Shown here: piece after piece, positions 1 to 9,580 of the stretch
How positions within the stretch are numbered: position 1 is the first letter of the stretch
Layout: each line of letters opens with the position of its first letter
Assembly (NCBI GenBank): GCA_026874595.1
Contig: CM049311.1
Location: 61,388,453 to 61,452,452 of the forward strand
Source of the DNA: Sipunculus nudus
Lineage: Eukaryota > Annelida > Sipuncula > Golfingiida > Sipunculidae
DNA: 64,000 nt
Direction of reading: 5' to 3'
Made by a program: the position numbers and the translations under genes
Notes under the pieces: model-generated
Databases searched by the model: none
Seen by the model: the letters and a program-made list of their open reading frames with translations, nothing else
Told to the model about the DNA's origin: nothing

Positions 1-3000
1 ACAGCGGTTTGTATAAAAACTTCCTCTGTGTCAATAGTGACATAGTAATATTGATGTACAGCGGTTTGTATAGAAACTTCCTCTGTGTCAATAGTGACAT
101 AGTAATATTGAGGTACAGCGGTTTGTATAGAAACGTCTTCTGTGTCAATAGTATCATAGTAATATTGATGAACAGTAGTTTTTATAGAAACTTCTTCTGT
201 GTCAATAGTAACAAAGTAATATTGATGTACAGTGGTTTGTATAGAATCTTCCTCTGTGTCAATAGTAACATAGTAATACTGATGTACAGAGGTTTGTATA
301 GAAACTTCCTCTGTGTCAATAGTGACATAGCATTATTGATGTACAGCGTTTTGTATAGAAACTTCCTCTGTGTCAATAGTGACATAGCATTATTGATGTA
401 CAGCGTTTTGTATAGAAACTTCCTCTGTGTCAATAGTGACATAGCATTATTGATGTACAGCGGTTTGTATAGAAACTTCCTCTGTGTCAATAGTAACATA
501 GTAATATTGATGTACAGCGGTTTGTATAGAAACGTCTTCTGTGTCAATAGTATCATAGTAATATTGATGAAAATAAGTTTTTATAGAAACCTCTTCTGTG
601 TCAATAGTAACATGGTAATATTGATGTACAGTGGTTTGTATAGAAACTTCCTCTGTGTCAATAGTAACATAGTAATATTGATTTACAGCGGTTTGTATAG
701 AAACTTCCTCTGTGTCAATAGTGACATACTATTATTGATGTACAGCGGTTTGTATAGAAACGTCTTCTGTGTCAATAGTATCATATTATTATTGATGAAC
801 AGCAGTTTTAATAGAAACTTCCTCTGTGTCAATAGTAACATAGTAATATTGATGTATAGTGGTTTGTATAGAAACTTCCTCTGTGTCAATAGTAACATAG
901 GTATATTGATGTACAGCAGTTTGTATAGAAACTTCCTCTGTGTCAAAAACAACATAGTAATATTGATGTACAGGGATTTGTATTGAAAATTTCTCTTTGT
1001 CAATAGTAACAAAGTAATATTGATGTACAGGGATTTGTATTGAAAGTTCCTCTTTGTCAATAGTAATATAGTAATATTGATGTACAGCGGTTTGTATTGA
1101 AACTTCCTCTGTGTCAATAGTAACATAGTAATATTGATGCAAACAGGTTTGGATAGAAACCTCTTCTGTGTCAATTGTAACATAGTAATATTGATGTACA
1201 CACGTTTGTATAGAAACATCCTCTGTGTCAATAGCAACATAGTAATATTGATGTAGAGCAGTTTGTATAGAAACTTCCTCCGTGTCAATAGTAACATAGT
1301 TATATTCATGTACAGGGGTTTGTATAGAAACTTCCTCGGTGTCAATAGTAACAAAGGAATATTAATGTACAATGGTTTGTATAGAAACTTCTTCCGTGGC
1401 AATAGTTACATAGTAATATTGATGTACAGAGGTTTGTATAGAAACTTCCTCGGTGTCAATAGTAACATGGTAATATTCATGTACAGGGGTTTGTATAGAA
1501 ACTTCCTCCGTGTCAATAGTAACATAGTAATATTGATGTACAGCGGTTTGTTTAGAAACTTCCTCTGTGTCAATAGTGACATAGTATAATTGATGTACAG
1601 CGGTTTATATAGAAAGTTCCTCTGTGTCAATAGTAACATGGTAATATTGATGTACAGAGGTTTGTAATGAAACTTCCTCTGTGTCAATAGTAACATAGTA
1701 ATATTGATGTACAGCGGTTTGTATAGAAACTTCCTCTGTGTCAATAGTGACATAGTATTATTGATGTACAGCAGTTTGTATAGAAACTTCCTCTGTGTCA
1801 ATAGTAACATAGTAATATTGATGTACAGCGGTTTTTATAGAAACTTCATCTGTGTCAATAGTAACAAAGTTATATTGATGTACAGCGGTTTGTTAAGAAA
1901 CTTCCTCGGTGTCAATAGTAACATAGTAATATTGATGTACAGCGGTTTGTATAGAAACTTCCTCTGTGTCAATAGTAACATAGTAATATTGATGTACAGC
2001 GGTTTGTATGGAAACTTTCTCTGTGTCAATAGTAACATAGTAATACTGATGTACAGAGGTTTGTATAGAAACTTCTCTGTGTCAATAGTAACATAGTAAT
2101 ATTGATTTACAGCGGTTTGTATAGAAACTTCCTCTGTGTCAATAGTGACATAGCATTATTGATGTACAGCGGTTTGTATAGAAACTTCCTCTGTGTCAAT
2201 AGTGACATAGTAATATTGAGGTACAGCGGTTTGTATAGAAACGTCTTCTGTGTCAATAGTATCATAGTAATATTGATGAATAGCAGTTTTTATAGAAACT
2301 TCTTCTGTGTCAATAGTAACAGAGTAATATTGATGTACAGTGGTTTGTATAGAAACTTCCTCTGTGTCGATAGTAACATAGTAATACTGATGTACAGAGG
2401 TTTGTATAGAAACTTCCTCTGTGTTAATAGTGACATAGCATTATTGATGTACAGCGGTTTGTATAGAAAATTCCTCTGTGTCAATAGTGACATAGCATTA
2501 TTGATGTACAGCGGTTTGTATAGAAACTTCCTCTGTGTCGATAGTAACATAGTAATATTGATGTACAGTGGTTTGTATAGAAACTTCCTCTGTGTCAATA
2601 GTAACATAGTAATATTGATGTACAGCGGTTTGTATAGAAACTTCATCTGTGTCGATAGTAACATAGTAATATTGATGTACAGTGGTTTGTATAGAAACTT
2701 CCTCTGTGTCGATAGTATCATAGTAATATTGATGAACAGCAGTTGTTATAGAAACTTCTTCTGTGTCAATAGTAACATAGTAATATTGATGTACAGTGGT
2801 TTTTATAGAAACTTCTTCTGTGTCAATAGTAACATAGTAATATTGATGTATAGTGGTTTGTATCGAAACTTCCTCTGTGTCAATAGTAACAATGTAATAT
2901 TGATGTACAGCGGTTTGTATAGAAACTTCCTCTGTGTCGATAGTAACATAGTATTATTGATTTACAGCGGTTTGCATAGAAACTTCCTCTGTGTCAATAG

Positions 3001-6000
3001 TGACATAGCATTTTTGATGTACAGCGGTTTGTATAGAAACGTCTTCTGCGTCAATAGTATCATAGTAATATTGATGAAAATCAGTTTTTATAGAAACTTC
3101 TTCTGTGTCAATAGTAACATAGTAATATTGATGTATAGTGGTTTGTATCGAAACTTCCTCTGTGTCAATAGTAACAATGTAATATTGATGTACAGCGGTT
3201 TGTATAGAAACTTCCTCTGTGTCAATAGTGACATAGTAATATTGATGTACAGCGGTTTGTATAGAAACTTCCTCTGTGTCAATAGTGACATAGTAATATT
3301 GAGGTACAGCGGTTTGTATAGAAACGTCTTCTGTGTCAATAGTATCATAGTAATATTGATGAACAGTAGTTTTTATAGAAACTTCTTCTGTGTCAATAGT
3401 AACAAAGTAATATTGATGTACAGTGGTTTGTATAGAATCTTCCTCTGTGTCAATAGTAACATAGTAATACTGATGTACAGAGGTTTGTATAGAAACTTCC
3501 TCTGTGTCAATAGTGACATAGCATTATTGATGTACAGCGTTTTGTATAGAAACTTCCTCTGTGTCAATAGTGACATAGTATTATTGATGTACAGCAGTTT
3601 GTATAGAAACTTCCTCTGTGTCAATAGTAACATAGTAATATTGATGTACAGCGGTTTTTATAGAAACTTCATCTGTGTCAATAGTAACAAAGTTATATTG
3701 ATGTACAGCGGTTTGTTAAGAAACTTCCTCGGTGTCAATAGTAACATAGTAATATTGATGTACAGCGGTTTGTATAGAAACTTCCTCTGTGTCAATAGTA
3801 ACATAGTAATATTGATGTACAGCGGTTTGTATGGAAACTTTCTCTGTGTCAATAGTAACATAGTAATACTGATGTACAGAGGTTTGTATAGAAACTTCTC
3901 TGTGTCAATAGTAACATAGTAATATTGATTTACAGCGGTTTGTATAGAAACTTCCTCTGTGTCAATAGTGACATAGCATTATTGATGTACAGCGTTTTGT
4001 ATAGAAACTTCCTCTGTGTCAATAGTGACATAGTAATATTGAGGTACAGCGGTTTGTATAGAAACGTCTTCTGTGTCAATAGTATCATAGTAATATTGAT
4101 GAATAGCAGTTTTTATAGAAACTTCTTCTGTGTCAATAGTAACAGAGTAATATTGATGTACAGTGGTTTGTATAGAAACTTCCTCTGTGTCGATAGTAAC
4201 ATAGTAATACTGATGTACAGAGGTTTGTATAGAAACTTCCTCTGTGTTAATAGTGACATAGCATTATTGATGTACAGCGGTTTGTATAGAAACTTCCTCT
4301 GTGTCAATAGTGACATAGCATTATTGATGTACAGCGGTTTGTATAGAAACTTCCTCTGTGTCGATAGTAACATAGTAATATTGATGTACAGTGGTTTGTA
4401 TAGAAACTTCCTCTGTGTCAATAGTAACATAGTAATATTGATGTACAGCGGTTTGTATAGAAACTTCATCTGTGTCGATAGTAACATAGTAATATTGATG
4501 TACAGTGGTTTGTATAGAAACTTCCTCTGTGTCGATAGTAACATAGTAATACTGATTTACAGCGGTTTGCATAGAAACTTCCTCTGTGTCAATAGTGACA
4601 TAGCATTATTGATGTACAGCGGTTTGTATAGAAACGTCTTCTGCGTCAATAGTATCATAGTAATATTGATGAAAATCAGTTTTTTATAGAAACTTCTTCT
4701 GTGTCAATAGTAACATAGTAATATTGATGTATAGTGGTTTGTATCGAAACTTCCTCTGTGTCAATAGTAACAATGTAATATTGATGTACAGCGGTTTGTA
4801 TAGAAACTTCCTCTGTGTCAATAGTAACATAGTAATACTGATGTACAGAGGTTTGTATAGAAACTTCTCTGTGTCAATAGTAACATAGTAATATTGATTT
4901 ACAGCGGTTTGTATAGAAACTTCCTCTGTGTAAATTGTGACATAGTATTATTGATGTACAGCGGTTTGTATAGAAACTTCCTCTGTGTCAATAGTGACGT
5001 AGTAATATTGATGTACAGTGGTTTGTATAGAAACGTCTTCTGTGTCAATAGTATCATAGTAATATTGATGAACAGCAGTTTTTATAGAAACTTCTTCTGT
5101 GTCAATAGTAACATAGTAATATTGATGTACAGTGGTTTTTATAGAAACTTCTTCTGTGTCAATAGTAACATAGTAATATTGATGTATAGTGGTTTGTATC
5201 GAAACTTCCTCTGTGTCAATAGTAACAATGTAATATTGATGTACAGCGGTTTGTATAGAAACTTCCTCTGTGTCGATAGTAACATAGTATTATTGATTTA
5301 CAGCGGTTTGCATAGAAACTTCCTCTGTGTCAATAGTGACATAGCATTATTGATGTACAGCGGTTTGTATAGAAACGTCTTCTGCGTCAATAGTATCATA
5401 GTAATATTGATGAAAATCAGTTTTTATAGAAACTTCTTCTGTGTCAATAGTAACATAGTAATATTGATGTATAGTGGTTTGTATCGAAACTTCCTCTGTG
5501 TCAATAGTAACAATGTAATATTGATGTACAGCGGTTTGTATAGAAACTTCCTCTGTGTCAATAGTAACATAGTAATACTGATGTACAGAGGTTTGTATAG
5601 AAACTTCTCTGTGTCAATAGTAACATAGTAATATTGATTTACAGCGGTTTGTATAGAAACTTCCTCTGTGTAAATTGTGACATAGCATTATTGATGTACA
5701 GCGGTTTGTATAGAAACTTCCTCTGTGTCAATAGTGACGTAGTAATATTGATGTACAGTGGTTTGTATAGAAACGTCTTCTGTGTCAATAGTATCATAGT
5801 AATATTGATGAAAATCAGTTTTTATAGAAACTTCTTCTGTGTCAATAGTAACATAGTAATATTGATGTACAGTGGTTTGTATCGAAACTTCCTCTGTGTC
5901 AATAGTAACAATGTAATATTGATGTACAGCGGTTTGTATAGAAACTTCCTCTGTGTCAATAGTAACATAGTAATACTGATGTACAGAGGTTTGTATAGAA

Positions 6001-6250
6001 ACTTCTCTGTGTCAATAGTAACATAGTAATATTGATTTACAGCGGTTTGTATAGAAACTTCCTCTGTGTAAATTGTGACATAGCATTATTGATGTACAGC
6101 GGTTTGTATAGAAACTTCCTCTGTGTCAATAGTGACGTAGTAATATTGATGTACAGTGGTTTGTATAGAAACGTCTTCTGTGTCAATAGTATCATAGTAA
6201 TATTGATGTACAATGGTTTTTATAGAAACTTCTTCTTTGTCAACAGTTAC
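1..6250. repeat. 57-bp satellite / minisatellite array (about 110 monomers)
   Basis: Uninterrupted tandem array running off the left edge of the window. The monomer is 57 bp; landmark pieces are TACAGCGGTTTGTATAGAAA, CTTCCTCTGTGTCAATAG and ACATAGTAATATTGATG. Because 57 is 3 x 19, reading frames stay in register. At least three frames remain open over long stretches: one plus frame gives a 19-residue repeat containing YRNFLCVNS, one minus frame a repeat with LTQRKFLYKPLYIN, and another minus frame one with HQYYYVTIDTEEVSIQT. Variants include AGTGACA/AGTAACA, TCAATAG/TCGATAG, CTTCCT/CTTCTT and CGTCTT. A 1-nt deletion variant (ACTTCTCTG) marks higher-order blocks near 2071, 3894, 4863, 5603 and 6001. 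The long translated runs are best explained by repeat periodicity and not by a gene, but see findings. Confidence 0.97.
2071..6001. repeat. Higher-order repeat structure inside the satellite
   Basis: Monomers carrying the same 1-nt deletion occur near 2071, 3894, 4863, 5603 and 6001, each followed by a monomer starting ATTGATTTACAGCGG. The spacings are 1823, 969, 740 and 398 nt. They correspond to 32, 17, 13 and 7 monomers, with single-base corrections; the 969 spacing is rescued by an extra T near 4680. The variant order within blocks is repeated, so multi-monomer segments were duplicated as units of decreasing size toward the right edge. Confidence 0.85.
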
Positions 6251-6337
6251 AATTTTACCAAAAAAAAACACATATCATAAAATGATATGACTGTACCTTA
6301 AACACATTGCAGAGTGTCTGTAAAAGGAACACAACAG

Positions 6338-6871
6338 TTAGTCAGTATTGATTCTAAGCTTTCTGCCAATTGCCTTCAAAATTTCTGTGAATGTTGCTCG
6401 GAACTCCTTTACTAAGAGCAGACGTGTTACAATGTTCAGACAACCTGTGCTACAGCGTAGGTAGAGCAGAATATTCAAGATGACAAGTTTGTCCATAAGA
6501 AAAGATACGAAAAATGAGTTCATGACTTCTATAATCGACAAAGGGACGATGGACATAAGAAACAGGATCACTGTGGTTAGGAGACCCAGATTAATACGGA
6601 TACTCGGTAATTCTTGTATATTATCACTCAGCTCCCTCCTTTTACGGTTGACTCTGAAAAGTTCAATGGCAACGCAAACTGACAAGACGAAGACCAGAAG
6701 AACTGGAACACAGACAAGACAGATGAAATACAGGAGGGCTGAGGCAATAGCCCAAATATTCAGCTTCAGGAAAACTGTGCTGCAATGGGATTCGTAAATG
6801 CCACCAAGGAACTGTGGTATACACGTCGCAATGGATACAATCACACTGAGGCACGAAAATATGGCCAGAGC
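6338..6871 (-). CDS. Class A-like GPCR, last exon (TM4 to C-terminus)
   Basis: About 178 codons read from a splice acceptor (TTTGTTTCAG then GCTCTGG) at 6871 to a TAA at 6338-6340. An ATG is not needed, because the apparent start lies in the intron. Hydrophobic segments fit TM4 (ALAIFSCLSVIVSIATCIP), TM5 (near IASALLYFICLVCVPVLLVF), a basic loop with VNRKRRE, TM6 (LLTTVILFLMSIVPLSII) and TM7 (LVILNILLYL onward). A Cys after TM4 (YESHCS) can pair with the Cys at the top of TM3 in the upstream exon. The usual TM7 NPxxY is replaced by NIVTR, but the following EFRATF matches the helix-8 pattern of class A receptors. A plasma-membrane receptor role is inferred; the ligand is unknown. The tail after TM7 is short, about 20 residues. 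No AATAAA is seen before the satellite begins about 90 nt downstream. Confidence 0.8.
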   Translation of the reverse strand, partial: ALAIFSCLSVIVSIATCIPQFLGGIYESHCSTVFLKLNIWAIASALLYFICLVCVPVLLVFVLSVCVAIELFRVNRKRRELSDNIQELPSIRINLGLLTTVILFLMSIVPLSIIEVMNSFFVSFLMDKLVILNILLYLRCSTGCLNIVTRLLLVKEFRATFTEILKAIGRKLRINTD

Positions 6872-7080
6872 CTGAAACAAAATATATAATTAATTTAACA
6901 AAAAACATGGATATGTCTTATTCATTTATCCTATTATGCCATATAAAATTTAAAATATTTTCCTACCGATATTTCATTTTTTTATTATATTTTATTTTAT
7001 TTCCCGGCATTTTTATTCGATTACCTTTATAGCCTAAATATGAAATTATTATAAAATGTAAATATTTTTTTTTAATTTAC
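6872..7080 (-). other. Intron within the GPCR gene
   Basis: An AT-rich 209-nt intron between two well-supported coding exons, with donor GTAAAT and acceptor TTTGTTTCAG. It is phase 0 and interrupts TM4. Its short length contrasts with the multi-kilobase repeat-filled introns upstream. Confidence 0.75.
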
Positions 7081-7403
7081 TTTGACACTAACCCAAATAT
7101 TTTTCTTCCAACTGCACCACTCCCTGGCCTTCATTGGATACACGACAGCTACAAACCGGTTGAAGGTGATCTGCATGTGAACCAGAACGTTGGCGTTAGT
7201 TCCACAGTAGTTCATCCAGGCACTGACTAGGCAGGGAACTCCGGCTAGCCTGTGATCTTGCAAATGAAATCTGATCATGATAGCAGCCAAGCTGAAGATA
7301 TCTGCTACAGAGGATACCAAGAAGAGGGTCATCATTTTGTTCTTGTTATACGCCTCTCGCCAGAGGATACTAACACATAACAGGTCCATAACCACGCTAG
7401 TGT
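7081..7403 (-). CDS. Class A-like GPCR, exon with end of TM1 to TM3 and start of TM4
   Basis: The exon is bounded by a polypyrimidine acceptor (TTTTTTCTTCCAG then ACACTAG) at 7403 and a donor AAA/GTAAAT at 7081. The exon ends at a codon boundary, which fits the phase-0 start of the exon at 6871. It begins with the second base of a codon. Residues show the end of TM1 (VVMDLLCVSILW), a basic loop, TM2 with the conserved Asp (SSVADIFSL), an extracellular Cys (GVPCLVSAW), and TM3 ending in FNRFVAVVYP in place of the usual DRY. The Cys-to-Arg spacing is exactly 25 residues, as in class A receptors, which supports the assignment. The start of TM1 must lie in an upstream exon that I could not locate. 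Confidence 0.8.
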
Positions 7404-7592
7404 CTGGAAGAAAAAAAAAACACAGAGACACTGATCGCATACACACCCCTGTAAATTGGGCTAAACTCTGCCTTATGATTCAGCCAGTCCTGAATTCTGC
7501 CTGTTCACACAAATTACCCCCCACACACATACACGTTATCTTGTATGACAATGCATATGCATATGATTCCTTTTTCACTCATTGTAGTTTTT

Positions 7593-9580
7593 AGCTCAGC
7601 TGACTGTAAGTCATCTGAGCTATAGCGATCACCCTTTGTCCGTCCGGCTGTCCGTCCGTTAACAAGGCACAAACCGTTACTGTTAGACCTAGAAACTTCA
7701 AATTAAACATCCAGGGAGGTCCTGGGCAAATCTCCTTGGACACCCGAAATTAGGTCATGATGACCTATATTTGGTGACTTATGGGCCGAAAACATGATTT
7801 TGAGCACCCAGACAGATAGACGGGGCACAAATTGTATCCATTTGGCCTAGAAACCTCTTACCTGACATTTTGGGAGAACCTAGGCAAATGTCCTTGGAAA
7901 CCTGAAACTAGGTCACTGTGACCTATAATCTGCGACCTATAGGGAAAAGATGTCATATAAGCACCCTGAATGTCAGATGGTCTTATCCGTGGAACCTAGA
8001 ATCTTCTAGTAAAATATCCAGGGAGTTTCTAGGCAAATCTCCTTGGAAACCTGAAATAAGGTCATGGTGACCTATATTTTATGACCTATAGGACGAAAAC
8101 ATAATTTTTTTGGAATCCAGACAGTTAGACAGGGCACAAATTGTATTTGTTAGGCCGAGAATCATCCAATGTGACTTTTAGGGAGGTCCTAGGCAAATCT
8201 CCTTGGAAACCTGAAATTATGTCATGGTGACCTATATTTTGTGACCTGAAGGCCGAAAACATGATTTCAAACACCCTGAATGTCAGATGGGGACAAATCG
8301 TATATGTGAGGCCTAGAATCTTTTAACTAAATTTCCTGGGAGTTTCTAGGCATATCTCCTTGGAAACCTGAAATTAGGTCATAATGACCAATACTTGTGA
8401 CCCATGGGACGAAAACATGATTTTGAGCACCCAGACAGTCAATTGGGACCAAATAGTATCCATTAGGCCTAGAATCCTCCAACATGACATTTAGCGAGTT
8501 CCCAGGCAAATGTCCATGGAAACCTGAAATAAGGTGATTGTGACCTATATTCTGCGACCTAAAGGAAAAAGATGTCGTATGAACACTCTGAATGTCAAAT
8601 GGCGACAAATCATATCTGAAAGGCCTAGAATCTTCTTACATAATTTCCTGAGAGGATCTAGGCAAATCTCCTTGGAAACCGAAATTAGGTCATGGTGACC
8701 AACATTTTGTGACCTGCAGGTGGAAAACAGGATTTTGAGCATCCAGAAAGTGAGGCAGGGCACACATTGTATTTGTTAGGCCTAGAATCTTCTAATGCAA
8801 CATGCTGGGAGGTCCTTGGCAGATCTCCTAGGAAACCTGAAATTAGGTCATCGTGACCTACACTTTGTAACCTGCAGGCCGAAAACAGGATTTTGAGCAA
8901 TGCACACATTGTATTTTTTAGGCCTAGAATCTTTAATGTAACATTCTGGGACGTCCTTGGCAAATGTCCTTGAAAAAACTGAATTAGGTCACAATGACCT
9001 ATGTATTGCAACCTATCAGAAAATATTTAAGCACCCAGACAGTCAGACAGGGCACAAATTGAATCCATTAGGCCTAGAATCTTTTAATATAAGTTTCAGG
9101 GAGGTCTTAGTCAAGCGACCTTGAAAACCTGAAATTAGGTCATGGTGACCTATATTGTGTGACCTATGGGCTGAAAATGGTTTTGAGCACCCAGACTAGA
9201 CAGACAAGGCACGAATTGTATCCATTAGCCCTAGAATCTTCTAACATGACTTTCAGGGAAACCCTTGGCAGTTCTCCTTGGAAACCTGAAATTGGATCAA
9301 TGTGACCTTTATTCTGCCAGCTATGGACCAGAAACATGATTTTGAGCACCCAGACAGACAGTGTATAAATTGTATCCATTTTCCTTGGAACCCTCCATTG
9401 CGAAATCCAGGGGGTTCCTGGGCAGGTCTCCCATGAATCCTGAATTTTTTATTTTCTGTCCATTTATTCAACACTGTTATTTTAGCCATAGGCTAATTTC
9501 ACAGAAAATATATAACATTAATAAAAAAGAGCACCTAGTCTAAATTAGCTGAGCGTTATGGCCCATGGGCCACTTGTTAG
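7593..9580 (+). mobile_element. Non-autonomous interspersed element with internal tandem repeats (AGCTCAGCTGACT family, copy 1)
   Basis: It starts with TTAGCTCAGCTGACTGTAAG, followed by a GTCCGTCC-type run, and ends with TTAGCTGAGCGTTATGGCCC and a 12-nt palindrome GGCCCATGGGCC. Between them lie about 11 tandem units of about 155 bp. Landmarks of the unit are TCCTTGGAAACCTGAAATTA, GGTCATGGTGACCTATATT and TAGGCCTAGAATCTTCTAA. The same ends recur at 51475-54640 on the plus strand and, for the start only, near 28375 on the minus strand, so this is a dispersed family. No protein is encoded. A Helitron-like origin is possible from the 3' palindrome. It sits in the intron upstream of the receptor's TM2-TM3 exon. 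Confidence 0.8.
7700..9480 (+). repeat. About 155-bp tandem repeats within the element
   Basis: The phrase CCTTGGAAACCTGAAATTAGG, with variants, recurs at roughly 7732, 7889, 8040, 8200, 8358, 8514, 8670, 8826, 8966, 9118 and 9276, giving a period of about 140-160 bp. The units have diverged by substitutions and small indels. Confidence 0.85.

Noticed and set aside
1-6250. CRISPR-like array
   Set aside because: The repeats are contiguous 57-bp monomers without unique spacers, and the DNA is eukaryotic.
9-6280. Long open frames of 19-residue repeats (up to 605 codons, both strands)
   Set aside because: They arise because the 57-bp satellite period is divisible by three. Several overlapping frames are open at once, and single-base deletions reset them. 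None has a promoter, splice context or a plausible protein relationship.
7277-7594. Plus-strand frame of 105 codons
   Set aside because: Antisense shadow of the receptor TM2-TM3 exon.
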